This document shows positions 16,899 to 25,385 of a stretch of 64,000 nucleotides of DNA, piece after piece. A model generated the notes under the pieces. The model searched no databases, had not been told where the DNA came from, and saw nothing but the letters and a program-made list of their open reading frames with translations. The stretch spans positions 25,417 through 89,416 of the forward strand of contig JAZOTN010000022.1 of assembly GCA_045657665.1 (NCBI GenBank), given 5' to 3'. The position numbers and the translations under genes are program-made. The DNA is from RUG12461 sp045657665. GTDB taxonomy: Bacteria > Bacillota > Clostridia > Lachnospirales > Lachnospiraceae. Numbering within the stretch: position 1 is the first letter of the stretch; every line of letters starts with the position of its first letter.

Positions 16899-17057
16899 CT
16901 ATTTTTCTTTGTCGCGTTTCATCATGTCCCTGATCGCCATCGCAAGCACTTCATCCGGGGCTTTTTTCAGTTTTGCTTCTTTTGTATTATGTTTGATGGT
17001 GATTTCTTTTTTTCCGGATGGTATCATCTCGTTTCTTCTTGATTTCTCTTCCTTCAT
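16899..17057 (-). CDS. 52-residue hypothetical protein between parS and parA
   Basis: This short frame begins at ATG 17057 after GGAGAGCAAA, a good ribosome binding site. It encodes a very basic, Lys/Glu-rich protein and ends with TAG at 16899. The second half (KKAPDEVLAMAIRDMMKRDKE) looks like one amphipathic helix. The product is unknown. The ribosome binding site and position, starting 13 bases from the first parS site and reading into parA, make it likely to be real and the head of the par operon. Confidence 0.55.
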   Translation of the reverse strand: MKEEKSRRNEMIPSGKKEITIKHNTKEAKLKKAPDEVLAMAIRDMMKRDKEK

Positions 17058-17069
17058 TTTGCTCTCCTA

Positions 17070-17085
17070 TGTTTCACGTGAAACA
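17070..17085. promoter_or_regulatory. parS site 1
   Basis: This is an exact match to the bacterial parS palindrome TGTTTCACGTGAAACA, the ParB loading site. It lies upstream of the par operon. Confidence 0.97.
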
Positions 17086-17139
17086 TTCTAACTATTAGTT
17101 GTGTGTTTCACATCATATCTTACAAAATATAGTGGAAAA

Positions 17140-17155
17140 TGTTTCACGTGAAACA
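17140..17155. promoter_or_regulatory. parS site 2
   Basis: This is a second exact copy of TGTTTCACGTGAAACA, 70 bases from the first. The perfect palindrome extends to 24 bases (17136-17159). A half-site-like TGTTTCACAT lies between the two copies at about 17104. Confidence 0.97.
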
Positions 17156-17230
17156 TTTTGAGTTGGATATTTGATGATTATAAAGCCAAAAGCCACATGC
17201 CGCAAGTTAAACATTTTATGAATGAATTAT

Positions 17231-17267
17231 AAAAGCAGATCACTCCGTATAGGAATGATCCGCTTTT
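17231..17267 (-). terminator. terminator of the two-component operon
   Basis: AAAAGCAGATCACTCC and GGAATGATCCGCTTTT form a near-perfect hairpin flanked by A and T runs, 25 bases after the response-regulator stop on the minus strand. It is symmetrical and could work in both directions. Confidence 0.8.
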
Positions 17268-17291
17268 TCATTGAATATTCCTGTGCATTAA

Positions 17292-17945
17292 TTAATTATC
17301 TACATGATGAACATCGATCAGATGATTTCGGATCGCAAAGACCGCTGCCTGAGTACGGTCACTGACATCAATCTTCTTGAAGATATTGGAAACATGATTT
17401 TTGACAGTACGTTCACTGATGCTGAGAGTCTCTGCAATTTCTTTGTTATACATACCGTAGGCAAGATGTTTTAATACCTCCATCTCGCGTACAGTCAGAT
17501 CTTCAATTTTCTTTTGTTCGTCGGAGCGCTGTGTCATCTTGCTGTCCAAAAGCGGCATCAGTTCTTCCTGAATATAAGTATCTCCTTTGGATACAGCAAA
17601 AACCGCTTTTCTCAGAACATCAAAATCCGAATCCTTGAGAAGATACCCGTTGATCCCGAGATCAACCGCTCGAAGCAGATACTCCACCTCATTATGAACG
17701 GTAAGGACAAGTACCTTTACATTCAGCCCGATCTCTTTGAGCCGCTCCAAAACCTCGAGCCCGTTCATGACCGGCATGTTAATATCCAGAAGAAGGACGT
17801 CCGGTATATTTTTCCGGAGTTTTAAAATACATTCTTCTCCGTCACTGGCTTCCTCTACAACCCGGATATCTCCATCCAGTTCCAGAAGGTTTTTTAATCC
17901 CTCGCGAATCATCGCATGATCATCCGTGATCATAATATTTACCAT
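17292..17945 (-). CDS. NarL/DegU-type response regulator
   Basis: This is a 217-residue transcription regulator. The receiver domain (1-120) has the acidic pair DD at 8-9, the phospho-acceptor Asp54 in LLLDINMPVMNG, the conserved Thr in LVLTVHN and the Lys in YLLKDSD. The LuxR-type helix-turn-helix is at about 150-210 (LTVREMEVLKHLAYGMYNKEIA, then ERTVKNHVSNIFKK). It is transcribed directly after its sensor kinase, with 9 bases between the genes. The pair resembles DegS/DegU, but regulated genes cannot be inferred from here. Confidence 0.93.
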   Translation of the reverse strand: MVNIMITDDHAMIREGLKNLLELDGDIRVVEEASDGEECILKLRKNIPDVLLLDINMPVMNGLEVLERLKEIGLNVKVLVLTVHNEVEYLLRAVDLGINGYLLKDSDFDVLRKAVFAVSKGDTYIQEELMPLLDSKMTQRSDEQKKIEDLTVREMEVLKHLAYGMYNKEIAETLSISERTVKNHVSNIFKKIDVSDRTQAAVFAIRNHLIDVHHVDN

Positions 17946-17954
17946 AGATTCACC

Positions 17955-18983
17955 TTATCCTTTCAACATCTCATCCACATTGAGCGGTATTTCGATTCTG
18001 ATATGAGTTCCTTCATTCGGTTTCGAATCGATCTCCATCTTACCGGACAGGAGAAAAACTCTTTCCTTCATGATCGGCAGACCAAATCCTGTATGGTCAT
18101 CACCGACTTTCAGATTCTGAGCATCAAACCCGTCCCCGTCATCATCGATCGTCAGATCTACATGATCGTCCTGATAAACAAGACGGATATTTACCTCAGA
18201 AGCATTTGCATGATTGATCGCATTACTGGATGCTTCATAGATGATCCGAAGGAGTGTCAACCCCATAACCGTTGTCATCTTATCGGAAGAACCCTGTACA
18301 TAATAATTGATCCTGGTATCAGTACTTTCCTGGAGCTTTGCCAGATTACGCTCGATCGCAGTATCGATCCCGATATCATCAAATGACATCGGACGAAGGT
18401 TATAGATCATATCGCGAAGATCATCAATGATCTCCTTGGTATACTTGGACATGGCCTTTAATTCGACTTTACAACGCACCGGATCGATATCAATAAGACG
18501 CATGCAAAGCTCTGCCTTGTGTACAAGACTGGTCATACTCTGAACCGAAGAATCATGGAGCTCCCGAGCGATACGCTGACGCTCCGCTTCCTGTGTTTCA
18601 AGAAGCTTCCTTCTTAAAATCCCGTTATCATCAACCTTTGTGATCAGTTCATCACCCGGTTTTTCCGCCTCTCTGGCAACCCGGATCACACTGTTCAATT
18701 CATCGATCTTTGCATTGAAATCCGTGAGTTCATGCTTCTTCTTCTCGGATTGTTCCAGCAGGATTTTCTGTTCCTCGCGAAGCTCGGCGATCTTCTTTTT
18801 GTTGGAAGTATTTACCTCCCGGGGTGTGAATGATTCATAATTCGGGTCATTTTTTTCTTCGAGAAGCCCGATAAACGCAATATTTTCTTTTATCTTATTC
18901 TCACAGTCGTTGTATTCGTGCTCAATCAGAATACGTTCTTCAACGAGCTCTATGAGATATTTTTCAAGATATTCTTTTACCAT
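17955..18983 (-). CDS. DegS-like sensor histidine kinase
   Basis: This is a 342-residue cytoplasmic kinase without membrane segments. The N-terminal ~120 residues are strongly charged and probably form a coiled coil, as in the DegS sensor domain. The HisKA_3 dimerisation and phospho-acceptor box is RQRIARELHDSSVQSM, with the His near residue 144. The HATPase part has TLLRIIYEASSNAINHANAS (N box) and DDDGDGFDA followed by GFGLPIMKERV (G boxes). It would phosphorylate the downstream response regulator. The divergent hydrolase gene starts 162 bases away. Confidence 0.92.
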   Translation of the reverse strand: MVKEYLEKYLIELVEERILIEHEYNDCENKIKENIAFIGLLEEKNDPNYESFTPREVNTSNKKKIAELREEQKILLEQSEKKKHELTDFNAKIDELNSVIRVAREAEKPGDELITKVDDNGILRRKLLETQEAERQRIARELHDSSVQSMTSLVHKAELCMRLIDIDPVRCKVELKAMSKYTKEIIDDLRDMIYNLRPMSFDDIGIDTAIERNLAKLQESTDTRINYYVQGSSDKMTTVMGLTLLRIIYEASSNAINHANASEVNIRLVYQDDHVDLTIDDDGDGFDAQNLKVGDDHTGFGLPIMKERVFLLSGKMEIDSKPNEGTHIRIEIPLNVDEMLKG

Positions 18984-19094
18984 GCTCCGTTCGGTCAGTC
19001 CGATAGTATTGTTAAGAATAATGATACAGGACTAAAGTACCAGATATATTGTAACGCTTTCTGCAAAAAAAGAAAAGAGAAAAAACAAAAAGAA

Positions 19095-19123
19095 TTGTAT
19101 AAAGTTTATAAAAAGCCTATAAT
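19095..19123 (+). promoter_or_regulatory. sigma-A-type promoter of the hydrolase gene
   Basis: TTGTAT (19095-19100) and TATAAT (19118-19123) are 17 bases apart. They end 22 bases before the ATG of the hydrolase gene, whose own GGAGG lies in between. Confidence 0.75.
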
Positions 19124-19145
19124 AAGAAAAGTGGAGGCATATCCT

Positions 19146-20084
19146 ATGAAAAAAAGACTACTGAAACTGATCCTGATCGGAGTACTGACAGCCGCATTTA
19201 TATATTTTCTGAACAGGCTTTCGGATCACCGCGCAGACAGAAAAAACATTCTCCCGATGACCGGGCGTTTCTTCACATGGCGGGATTACGATATTTTCTA
19301 TAACGTCAGAGGATCCGGCAAGCCCATTCTTCTGATCCATGACCTTCATCCTACATCCAGCAATTACGAATGGACCAAGCTCGTAAGAAGGCTGGAAAAG
19401 GAATACGAAGTATTTGGAATTGACATGTTAGGCTGCGGCCGTTCCGATAAACCGGCTATTACCTATACCACCTATCTGTACGCGGAAATGCTCCACAGCT
19501 TTATCGCAAATGTGATCGGGGAGAAGGTAACGATCATTGCCAGCGGTTCCTCAGCTTTTGCAGCGCTTACCGTTAATAAACTCTATCCGGACAATATTGA
19601 AAAAGTTATTCTGATCAATCCGGATCGTTATGTAAATGCGGAACAGCAGCCCGATACGAAAGGAAAGATTCTTAAGACCCTGATCACACTTCCGATCATC
19701 GGAACCTATATCTTCAATATCGAAACGACGGAAAAGAACTTAAGCCGTCTTTTCCGCGAACGTTATTACCAGAATCCGAAGCGCGTAGATGACAGGATCG
19801 TCGGCGCTTATTACGAAGCGGCTCATCGCGGTCATGGCACCGGACGTTATCTTCTGGCCAGCTTAAGAGGGCACTTCCTGAATACCAATATCAGAAATAC
19901 CCTGAAAGAAACCGATAACCTCTATATCATCGGCAGCAGAGACCGCCGCGGCTCCTATCAGATTATGACAGAATACCACAAGTTTGCAAAAAAAGCAGAG
20001 ACCGCTTCCATTTCGGGAAGCAAGACCCTGCCGCAGCTTGAAACACCGGATAAGCTGATGAATACATTAAAGCTCTTCCTTTAA
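19146..20084 (+). CDS. membrane-anchored alpha/beta hydrolase
   Basis: This is a 312-residue protein. ATG 19146 follows GTGGAGG; an in-frame start far upstream would run through the promoter. An N-terminal membrane segment (about residues 6-22) anchors it. The alpha/beta hydrolase fold then begins with GSGKPILLIHDLHPTSSNYEW (oxyanion region) and VFGIDMLGCGRSDKP. The nucleophile elbow is ASGSSAFAAL, so the Ser is in a G-S-S setting instead of the common GHSMGG. YIIGSRDRR and a final PQLETPDK may carry the acid and base, although no clear catalytic His follows the acid. The substrate is unknown. Confidence 0.8.
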   Translation: MKKRLLKLILIGVLTAAFIYFLNRLSDHRADRKNILPMTGRFFTWRDYDIFYNVRGSGKPILLIHDLHPTSSNYEWTKLVRRLEKEYEVFGIDMLGCGRSDKPAITYTTYLYAEMLHSFIANVIGEKVTIIASGSSAFAALTVNKLYPDNIEKVILINPDRYVNAEQQPDTKGKILKTLITLPIIGTYIFNIETTEKNLSRLFRERYYQNPKRVDDRIVGAYYEAAHRGHGTGRYLLASLRGHFLNTNIRNTLKETDNLYIIGSRDRRGSYQIMTEYHKFAKKAETASISGSKTLPQLETPDKLMNTLKLFL

Positions 20085-20107
20085 GAAAAACATTCATCAA
20101 TGAAAAA

Positions 20108-20839
20108 CTATAAAGGCTTCTTCTTCGGAATTCCCGCCTTTCTGGGATAACCGCTTGAAGAAGCTTTTTTCTTATGTATCACGATAAGTGATCTCGGAAG
20201 ATCTGTTCCGGGAATCTGAAAATCGACGGAACGAAATATCTCTCCGCCCAGAAGATCTACCGCTCGATTCGATTCCTTCAGTTCTTCATCCTTTGAAGCG
20301 GACTTATACGCAACAAAGCATCCGCCAACCTGAACAAAAGGAAGGCAGTACTCCGATAAGATCGAAAGATGTGCGACCGCGCGTGAGACCACAACATCCA
20401 TCTGTTCCCTGAGCAAAGGATCTCTTGCCAGATCTTCCGCACGGCCATGGATCGCTTTCACATTTGAAAGGCTCAGTGCTTTGATCACTTCCTCCAAAAA
20501 CGCAACTCTCTTCTGCAGCGAATCAATAAGTATGATCGAAAGATCCGGAAGCATGATTGATAAGGGAATCCCCGGAAAGCCGGCACCCGTTCCGAGATCA
20601 AGCAGCCTTTTTCCGGAAAGTTCATCTTTTCCGACAACCAGTAATAAAGAGAGACTGTCCAGAAAATGCTTCGTGACAACATCTCTCCATTCCGTGATCG
20701 CTGTCAGATTCATGACCTTGTTTTTTTCGATCAAAAGATCATAAAACAGAGTAAACTGATCCCTCTGCAGATCTGATAAAGCGACATTATATTCAGTTAA
20801 TCCCTTTTTAAATGTGTCGAAATTATGTAAATCAGACAT
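20108..20839 (-). CDS. rsmG: 16S rRNA (guanine-527-N7)-methyltransferase RsmG
   Basis: This is a 243-residue SAM-dependent methyltransferase. The N-terminal helical part has NKVMNLTAITEWRDVVTKHFLDS, the family signature. SAM-binding motif I is LDLGTGAGFPG (80-90), and VVSRAVAHL is the typical active-site block. The basic tail (KKKASSSGYPRKAGIPKKKPL) is usual. It modifies G527 of 16S rRNA. It lies 13 bases downstream of mnmG in the conserved order mnmE-mnmG-rsmG. Confidence 0.95.
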   Translation of the reverse strand: MSDLHNFDTFKKGLTEYNVALSDLQRDQFTLFYDLLIEKNKVMNLTAITEWRDVVTKHFLDSLSLLLVVGKDELSGKRLLDLGTGAGFPGIPLSIMLPDLSIILIDSLQKRVAFLEEVIKALSLSNVKAIHGRAEDLARDPLLREQMDVVVSRAVAHLSILSEYCLPFVQVGGCFVAYKSASKDEELKESNRAVDLLGGEIFRSVDFQIPGTDLPRSLIVIHKKKASSSGYPRKAGIPKKKPL

Positions 20840-20852
20840 GATCCTATGTCTC

Positions 20853-22751
20853 TTAAACCTTTTTGTGTGCTTCCAGATAGATCAGAAGAACCGAAATATC
20901 CGCGGGACTCACTCCGGCGATCCGTGATGCCTGGCCAAGGGAAGATGGCGTAAACTGCTTCAGTTTCTGTCTTGCTTCGATCCGAAGACTCGGTACCTTT
21001 TCATAGTCAAAGCCTTCCGGGATCTTTCTGCCCTCGAGACGCTTAAATTCTTTCACCTGCTTGATCTGACGGTCAATATAACCCTCATATTTGATCTGGA
21101 TATTCACCTGTTCCGCAATCTCATCGGAAAGAACCGGGCGATCCGGATCAATGGATTTTAACTGCTGATAGGAAAGCTCCGGCCTCCGGATGAGTTCTGC
21201 CAGGCTCATGCCGTGCGTCAGCGGAACACTTCCCTCCCGCAGCAGAACATCCGAAACTTCCTCGGAAGCACCCACCGTTACGTGGCGGATCCGCTCCGAT
21301 TCTGCCCGGATCGCTTTTTCCTTTTCCAATACATGCTGATAACGCTCTTCAGAGATCAAACCAACCCGGTATCCATATCCGGTGAGACGAAGATCCGCAT
21401 TATCCTGACGCAGAAGAAGACGGTATTCCGCACGGGACGTCATCATCCGGTATGGTTCCGTGATGTCCTTTGTCACAAGATCATCGATCAGGACGCCGAT
21501 ATAGCTTTCCGACCGGTCTAAAACAAGGGGCTCTTCATTTTTCAGAAGCATCGCTGCATTGATCCCCGCAATGATACCCTGTGCCGCAGCCTCTTCATAA
21601 CCGGAGCTTCCGTTGCTCTGTCCCGCAGAAAAAAGACCATGGATCTCCTTAAACTCGAGCGTATTTTTGAGTTGGCTCGGATTGATGAGATCATATTCGA
21701 TCGCGTATGCATTGCGAACGATCACGGCATGATGAAAACCGGGAAGTGTCCGGTACATCTGATACTGCACATCCTCCGGCATGGAACTGCTCATCCCGGA
21801 AAGATACATTTCATTCGTCGAAAGTCCCTCCGGCTCAACAAAAATCTGGTGTTTCTCCTTATCCGGAAAATGAACCACCTTATCCTCAATAGAAGGGCAA
21901 TACCTCGGTCCGGTCCCCTCGATCACGCCGGAGTACATCGGAGAACGGTCAAGATTCTCTCTGATGATCCGGTGAGTTTCCTCATTGGTATATGTCAGCC
22001 AGCAGCTCATCTGATCAATCTGTACGGACTCCGGATCTGTCGTAAAGGAAAACGGTACGATCCTCTCGTCCCCGAACTGCTCCGTCATTTCGGAAAAATC
22101 AATGGAACGCTTGTCGATACGTGCCGGAGTTCCGGTTTTAAAGCGAAGGATACGGATCCCGTGTTGTAAAAGAGAATCTGTGAGGTGCGTTGCAGCCATA
22201 AGACCGTTCGGACCGGTTTCATTAATGGTATCACCATAAAGGCACCTGGCATTCAAATATACTCCGGTACAGAGGATCACAGCCTTTGCATGATAAAGAG
22301 CACCGGAAAACGTACGAACTCCGGACACAAACCTTTTTCCATCCTTTTCCTCAATAAGAAGATCCGATACTTCCGCCTGACGAATGGAAAGACCCTCTGT
22401 TTTCTGCAGGGTTTTCCGCATTTCTATGGAGTACGCCATCTTGTCCGCCTGCGCCCGAAGCGAATGAACAGCAGGACCCTTGGAACGGTTCAGCATCTTG
22501 GACTGGATAAAGGTTTTATCAATATTGATCCCCATCTGTCCGCCCAGTGCATCCACTTCCCGGACAAGATGCCCTTTGGAGCTGCCTCCGATATTGGGAT
22601 TGCAGGGCATCATGGCAATGCTGTCTATACTGATCGTAAACAACATCGTCTGAAAACCGAGGCGTGCCGCAGAAAGAGCCGCCTCACACCCGGCATGACC
22701 CGCACCGATCACTATGATGTCATAAGTTTCTTCCACACAAGGCATGATCAT
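20853..22751 (-). CDS. mnmG: tRNA uridine-34 5-carboxymethylaminomethyl synthesis enzyme MnmG (GidA)
   Basis: This is a 632-residue FAD-dependent enzyme that, with MnmE, modifies the wobble uridine of certain tRNAs. The FAD-binding Rossmann motif is VIGAGHAGCEAALSAARLG (from residue 14). MMPCNPNIGGSSKGHLVREVDALGG and FKTGTPARI are diagnostic, as is the C-terminal DYEKVPSLRIEARQKL segment. The ATG overlaps the mnmE stop (ATGA), which gives translational coupling. An alternative start is two codons further in. Confidence 0.97.
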   Translation of the reverse strand: MIMPCVEETYDIIVIGAGHAGCEAALSAARLGFQTMLFTISIDSIAMMPCNPNIGGSSKGHLVREVDALGGQMGINIDKTFIQSKMLNRSKGPAVHSLRAQADKMAYSIEMRKTLQKTEGLSIRQAEVSDLLIEEKDGKRFVSGVRTFSGALYHAKAVILCTGVYLNARCLYGDTINETGPNGLMAATHLTDSLLQHGIRILRFKTGTPARIDKRSIDFSEMTEQFGDERIVPFSFTTDPESVQIDQMSCWLTYTNEETHRIIRENLDRSPMYSGVIEGTGPRYCPSIEDKVVHFPDKEKHQIFVEPEGLSTNEMYLSGMSSSMPEDVQYQMYRTLPGFHHAVIVRNAYAIEYDLINPSQLKNTLEFKEIHGLFSAGQSNGSSGYEEAAAQGIIAGINAAMLLKNEEPLVLDRSESYIGVLIDDLVTKDITEPYRMMTSRAEYRLLLRQDNADLRLTGYGYRVGLISEERYQHVLEKEKAIRAESERIRHVTVGASEEVSDVLLREGSVPLTHGMSLAELIRRPELSYQQLKSIDPDRPVLSDEIAEQVNIQIKYEGYIDRQIKQVKEFKRLEGRKIPEGFDYEKVPSLRIEARQKLKQFTPSSLGQASRIAGVSPADISVLLIYLEAHKKV

Positions 22752-24124
22752 TTCCCCATACAGAATTTTGAAAAGATCTCATTCACGAGATCTTCACCGA
22801 CCTGTTCACCGATCACTCTGGAAAGCTCGGTATAAGCATCTATCAGGTCGATCGAATAAAAATCCTCCGGCATTCCGTTTCGAATACTGGTAAGGACCTC
22901 CTCTAAACTATGCAGTGCTTTTTCAAAGCAGACTTTCTGTCTCTGATTTGAAACGACAATTTCGTCGTTATATGAGACTTTTCCATCAAAAAAGACATTT
23001 TTGATAGTCGATTCCAGCTCAGAAAGCCCGATTCCTTCTTTTGATGAAAAGGTAAGGATCGGTGACTTTGGATCCGGAAGGATCTTTCGGATCTCCTGCT
23101 CCGTAACGATCTGATGAAGATCGGATTTATTCAGAATGACGATCGTTTCCTTGTTTTTCAAAAAAGACGCGATCTCCTCGTCTTCAGAAGAAAGAGGTGA
23201 TGCACCATCCACGACGAACAAAATCAGATCGGACTCTTCAGCGGAAGAACGGGCTCTTTCAATCCCAATCTTCTCTACGGTATCATCACTGTTTCTTATT
23301 CCCGCGGTATCCACAATATGGAGAAGAATCCCGCCGAGATTCAGCTCCTCTTCCAAAATATCCCTTGTAGTACCGGCAATCTCCGTCACGATTGCCCGTT
23401 CTTCTCCAAGCATCAGATTAAGAAGAGAGGACTTTCCGGCATTCGGCTTTCCGACGATCACAGCCTTAATCCCTTCCGAAAGGAGTCGTCCGTTTTCCGA
23501 CTGCAAAAGAATCTGTCTGATCTCCTCTATGACTTCCAAAACGTCTTTTTCCAGTTTCTCCGGAAAATCAGTAAGATCATAATGCTCCGGATCGTCCAGT
23601 GCCGCCTCGATATATGCGATACGATTAAGAAGAATCTCCCTCAGCTCAGAAACTTTCTCAGATACAGAGCCTTTTAATACGCGAAGAGAACTTTTCAACG
23701 CATACTCATTCTTTGCCCCGATCAGATCCATCACGGATTCCGCCTTGGAAAGATCAATGCGTCCGTTCAGAAACGCCCGTTTTGTGAACTCACCGGGCTC
23801 CGATACTCTTGCACCGTTCCGAACGACAATATCAAGGATCCGCCGCATGATATAAGGACTTCCATGGCAGTCAATCTCGACCGTATCTTCTCTGGTATAG
23901 GTCTTTGGAGCACGAAAAACAAGCACCATGACTTCATCGATCTCTTCTGTTCCGTCGTAAAGAGAACCATAATGGATGGTATGCGTCGGGGCGGATAAAA
24001 GATCCGCCCCGTGAAAGATGTTATTGACGATTGAAACTGCCTCCGCTCCGCTGACACGGACTATCCCGATACCGGAAGGGGAGAGCCCTGTCGCGATCGA
24101 AGCGATCGTATCATTTTGGTCCAT
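22748..24124 (-). CDS. mnmE: tRNA modification GTPase MnmE (TrmE)
   Basis: This is a 458-residue GTPase partner of MnmG. The N-terminal formyl-tetrahydrofolate-binding domain starts with DTIASIATGLSPSGIGIVR. The central G domain has GKPNAGKSSLLN, TTRDILEE and NKSDL. The C-terminus ends with FCMGK, where the catalytic Cys of the C-x-GK tail is kept. It overlaps the preceding membrane-protein gene by 14 bases and the mnmG gene by 4. Confidence 0.97.
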   Translation of the reverse strand: MDQNDTIASIATGLSPSGIGIVRVSGAEAVSIVNNIFHGADLLSAPTHTIHYGSLYDGTEEIDEVMVLVFRAPKTYTREDTVEIDCHGSPYIMRRILDIVVRNGARVSEPGEFTKRAFLNGRIDLSKAESVMDLIGAKNEYALKSSLRVLKGSVSEKVSELREILLNRIAYIEAALDDPEHYDLTDFPEKLEKDVLEVIEEIRQILLQSENGRLLSEGIKAVIVGKPNAGKSSLLNLMLGEERAIVTEIAGTTRDILEEELNLGGILLHIVDTAGIRNSDDTVEKIGIERARSSAEESDLILFVVDGASPLSSEDEEIASFLKNKETIVILNKSDLHQIVTEQEIRKILPDPKSPILTFSSKEGIGLSELESTIKNVFFDGKVSYNDEIVVSNQRQKVCFEKALHSLEEVLTSIRNGMPEDFYSIDLIDAYTELSRVIGEQVGEDLVNEIFSKFCMGK

Positions 24125-24617
24125 TAAGCATTCCGTATTTCTTCATGAGCATCTTCATAAAAAGAGGCTGGAAAATAAAAATCAGTACATAACCTGCAGC
24201 CATGGTAAGCAGCAGAGATTTCAAAAACATCGGCAGAAACGGCGGAACCACCATATCAGGAACAAATGCCGCCGCGCGTTTTACCTGGAAATACGCAAAA
24301 GATACCATGCAAAGCGAAATAACCGGTGTATAAATCAGGTCCGAGATCAGACTTTCAAAAAATCGTGCCGGAAGAGTACCGGGCTTCAGCCCTGCTTTTG
24401 CATCTGCTTTATCAAGTACCGGTTTCATCGGAACCAGAAGGCCGATGATGATACTGATCACAAAGCTGATCATGAAACTGATGAGCCAGGAAGGAACCGT
24501 AAAATGCCCTCCGGAAAGGGTTCCGACAAGTGAAAGGAAAAAGCTTAGAACGATCCCCATCAGAAAACTCATGCCGATACCGATTTTTTTCATTACTTTG
24601 ATTCGGTTTGGATCCAT
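24111..24617 (-). CDS. four-helix membrane protein (DUF2798-like)
   Basis: This is a 168-residue protein with four hydrophobic segments (about 10-33, 42-63, 92-112 and 133-157). The first pair has the IGMSFLMGIVLSFFLSL and WLISFMISFVISIIIGLLVP pattern seen in DUF2798-type proteins, and the second half looks like a diverged repeat. It is placed between jag and mnmE in the conserved oriC-proximal operon and overlaps mnmE by 14 bases. No function can be given. Confidence 0.65.
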   Translation of the reverse strand: MDPNRIKVMKKIGIGMSFLMGIVLSFFLSLVGTLSGGHFTVPSWLISFMISFVISIIIGLLVPMKPVLDKADAKAGLKPGTLPARFFESLISDLIYTPVISLCMVSFAYFQVKRAAAFVPDMVVPPFLPMFLKSLLLTMAAGYVLIFIFQPLFMKMLMKKYGMLNGPK

Positions 24618-24628
24618 ATGATTCCTCC

Positions 24629-25375
24629 TTATTTCGGGGTAACTACGACATAACGATCCGGTTCTTCGCCTTCACTGTGAGTTTTCACATATTTGTTATT
24701 CTGCAGAGCAGAGTGGATGATCCGGCGTTCAAAAGGATTCATCGGTTCCAGTTCCACCGGACGTCCCGTTTTCTTGACTTTGTATGCGACATTTCCTGCA
24801 AGGTTTTCCAGTGTTTTTTTACGACGGTTCCGGTAATCCTCGGTATCTACTTTGACTTTGATCTTGTCATCCTTACCATTGTTGATCGCAAGCTTGGTCA
24901 GATACTGAAGGGAATCCAGCGTCTGTCCGCGTTTTCCGATGATCACGCCCATTTCCCTGCCGGAAAGCTCAATGTCCAGACAGTTGTTTTCCGCATCGTA
25001 TTTCGTATCGATCTCAACCTCGATGCCCATCGCGTCACATACTTTTTTGATGAATTCCTTCGCGGAAGCATCAAATGCCGCTACCTTTTCATCACTCAGC
25101 TTTGCTTCTTTTTTCTCGGTTTTTTCTTCTTTGACTTCTGTTTCTCCGGAAACCGGTTTCTCTGATGAAACGGTATCCTCCTTTTTCTCGGGCTCTTCTT
25201 TTCCTTTTTCCCTGGCTTTGATCACGGCAGGCTTGTTGCCGATCCCAAGAAATCCTGAACTTCCTTTTTCAATCACTTCATATTCGATCCTGTCACTGGT
25301 AAGTCCGAGTTTTACACAAGCTTCTGTAATCGCTTCATCAACTGTCTTTGCAGACACTTCTATATATTCGTTCAT
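24629..25375 (-). CDS. khpB: RNA-binding protein Jag (KhpB)
   Basis: This is a 248-residue protein with three parts. Jag_N is at 1-50 (EYIEVSAKTVDEAI, GFLGIGNKPA), followed by a highly charged Glu/Lys linker (55-105). The KH domain is at about 110-180 (GVIIGKRGQTLDSLQYL), and an R3H domain follows (EPMNPFERRIIHSALQ). KhpB works with KhpA as an RNA chaperone influencing cell elongation and division in Firmicutes. It follows yidC by 10 bases, the standard order. Confidence 0.95.
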   Translation of the reverse strand: MNEYIEVSAKTVDEAITEACVKLGLTSDRIEYEVIEKGSSGFLGIGNKPAVIKAREKGKEEPEKKEDTVSSEKPVSGETEVKEEKTEKKEAKLSDEKVAAFDASAKEFIKKVCDAMGIEVEIDTKYDAENNCLDIELSGREMGVIIGKRGQTLDSLQYLTKLAINNGKDDKIKVKVDTEDYRNRRKKTLENLAGNVAYKVKKTGRPVELEPMNPFERRIIHSALQNNKYVKTHSEGEEPDRYVVVTPK

Positions 25376-25385
25376 CGTGATCCCC

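Noticed and set aside
17070..17155. CRISPR-like repeat
   Set aside because: The repeats are palindromic parS sites; only two copies exist and there is no spacer array or cas gene in the window.
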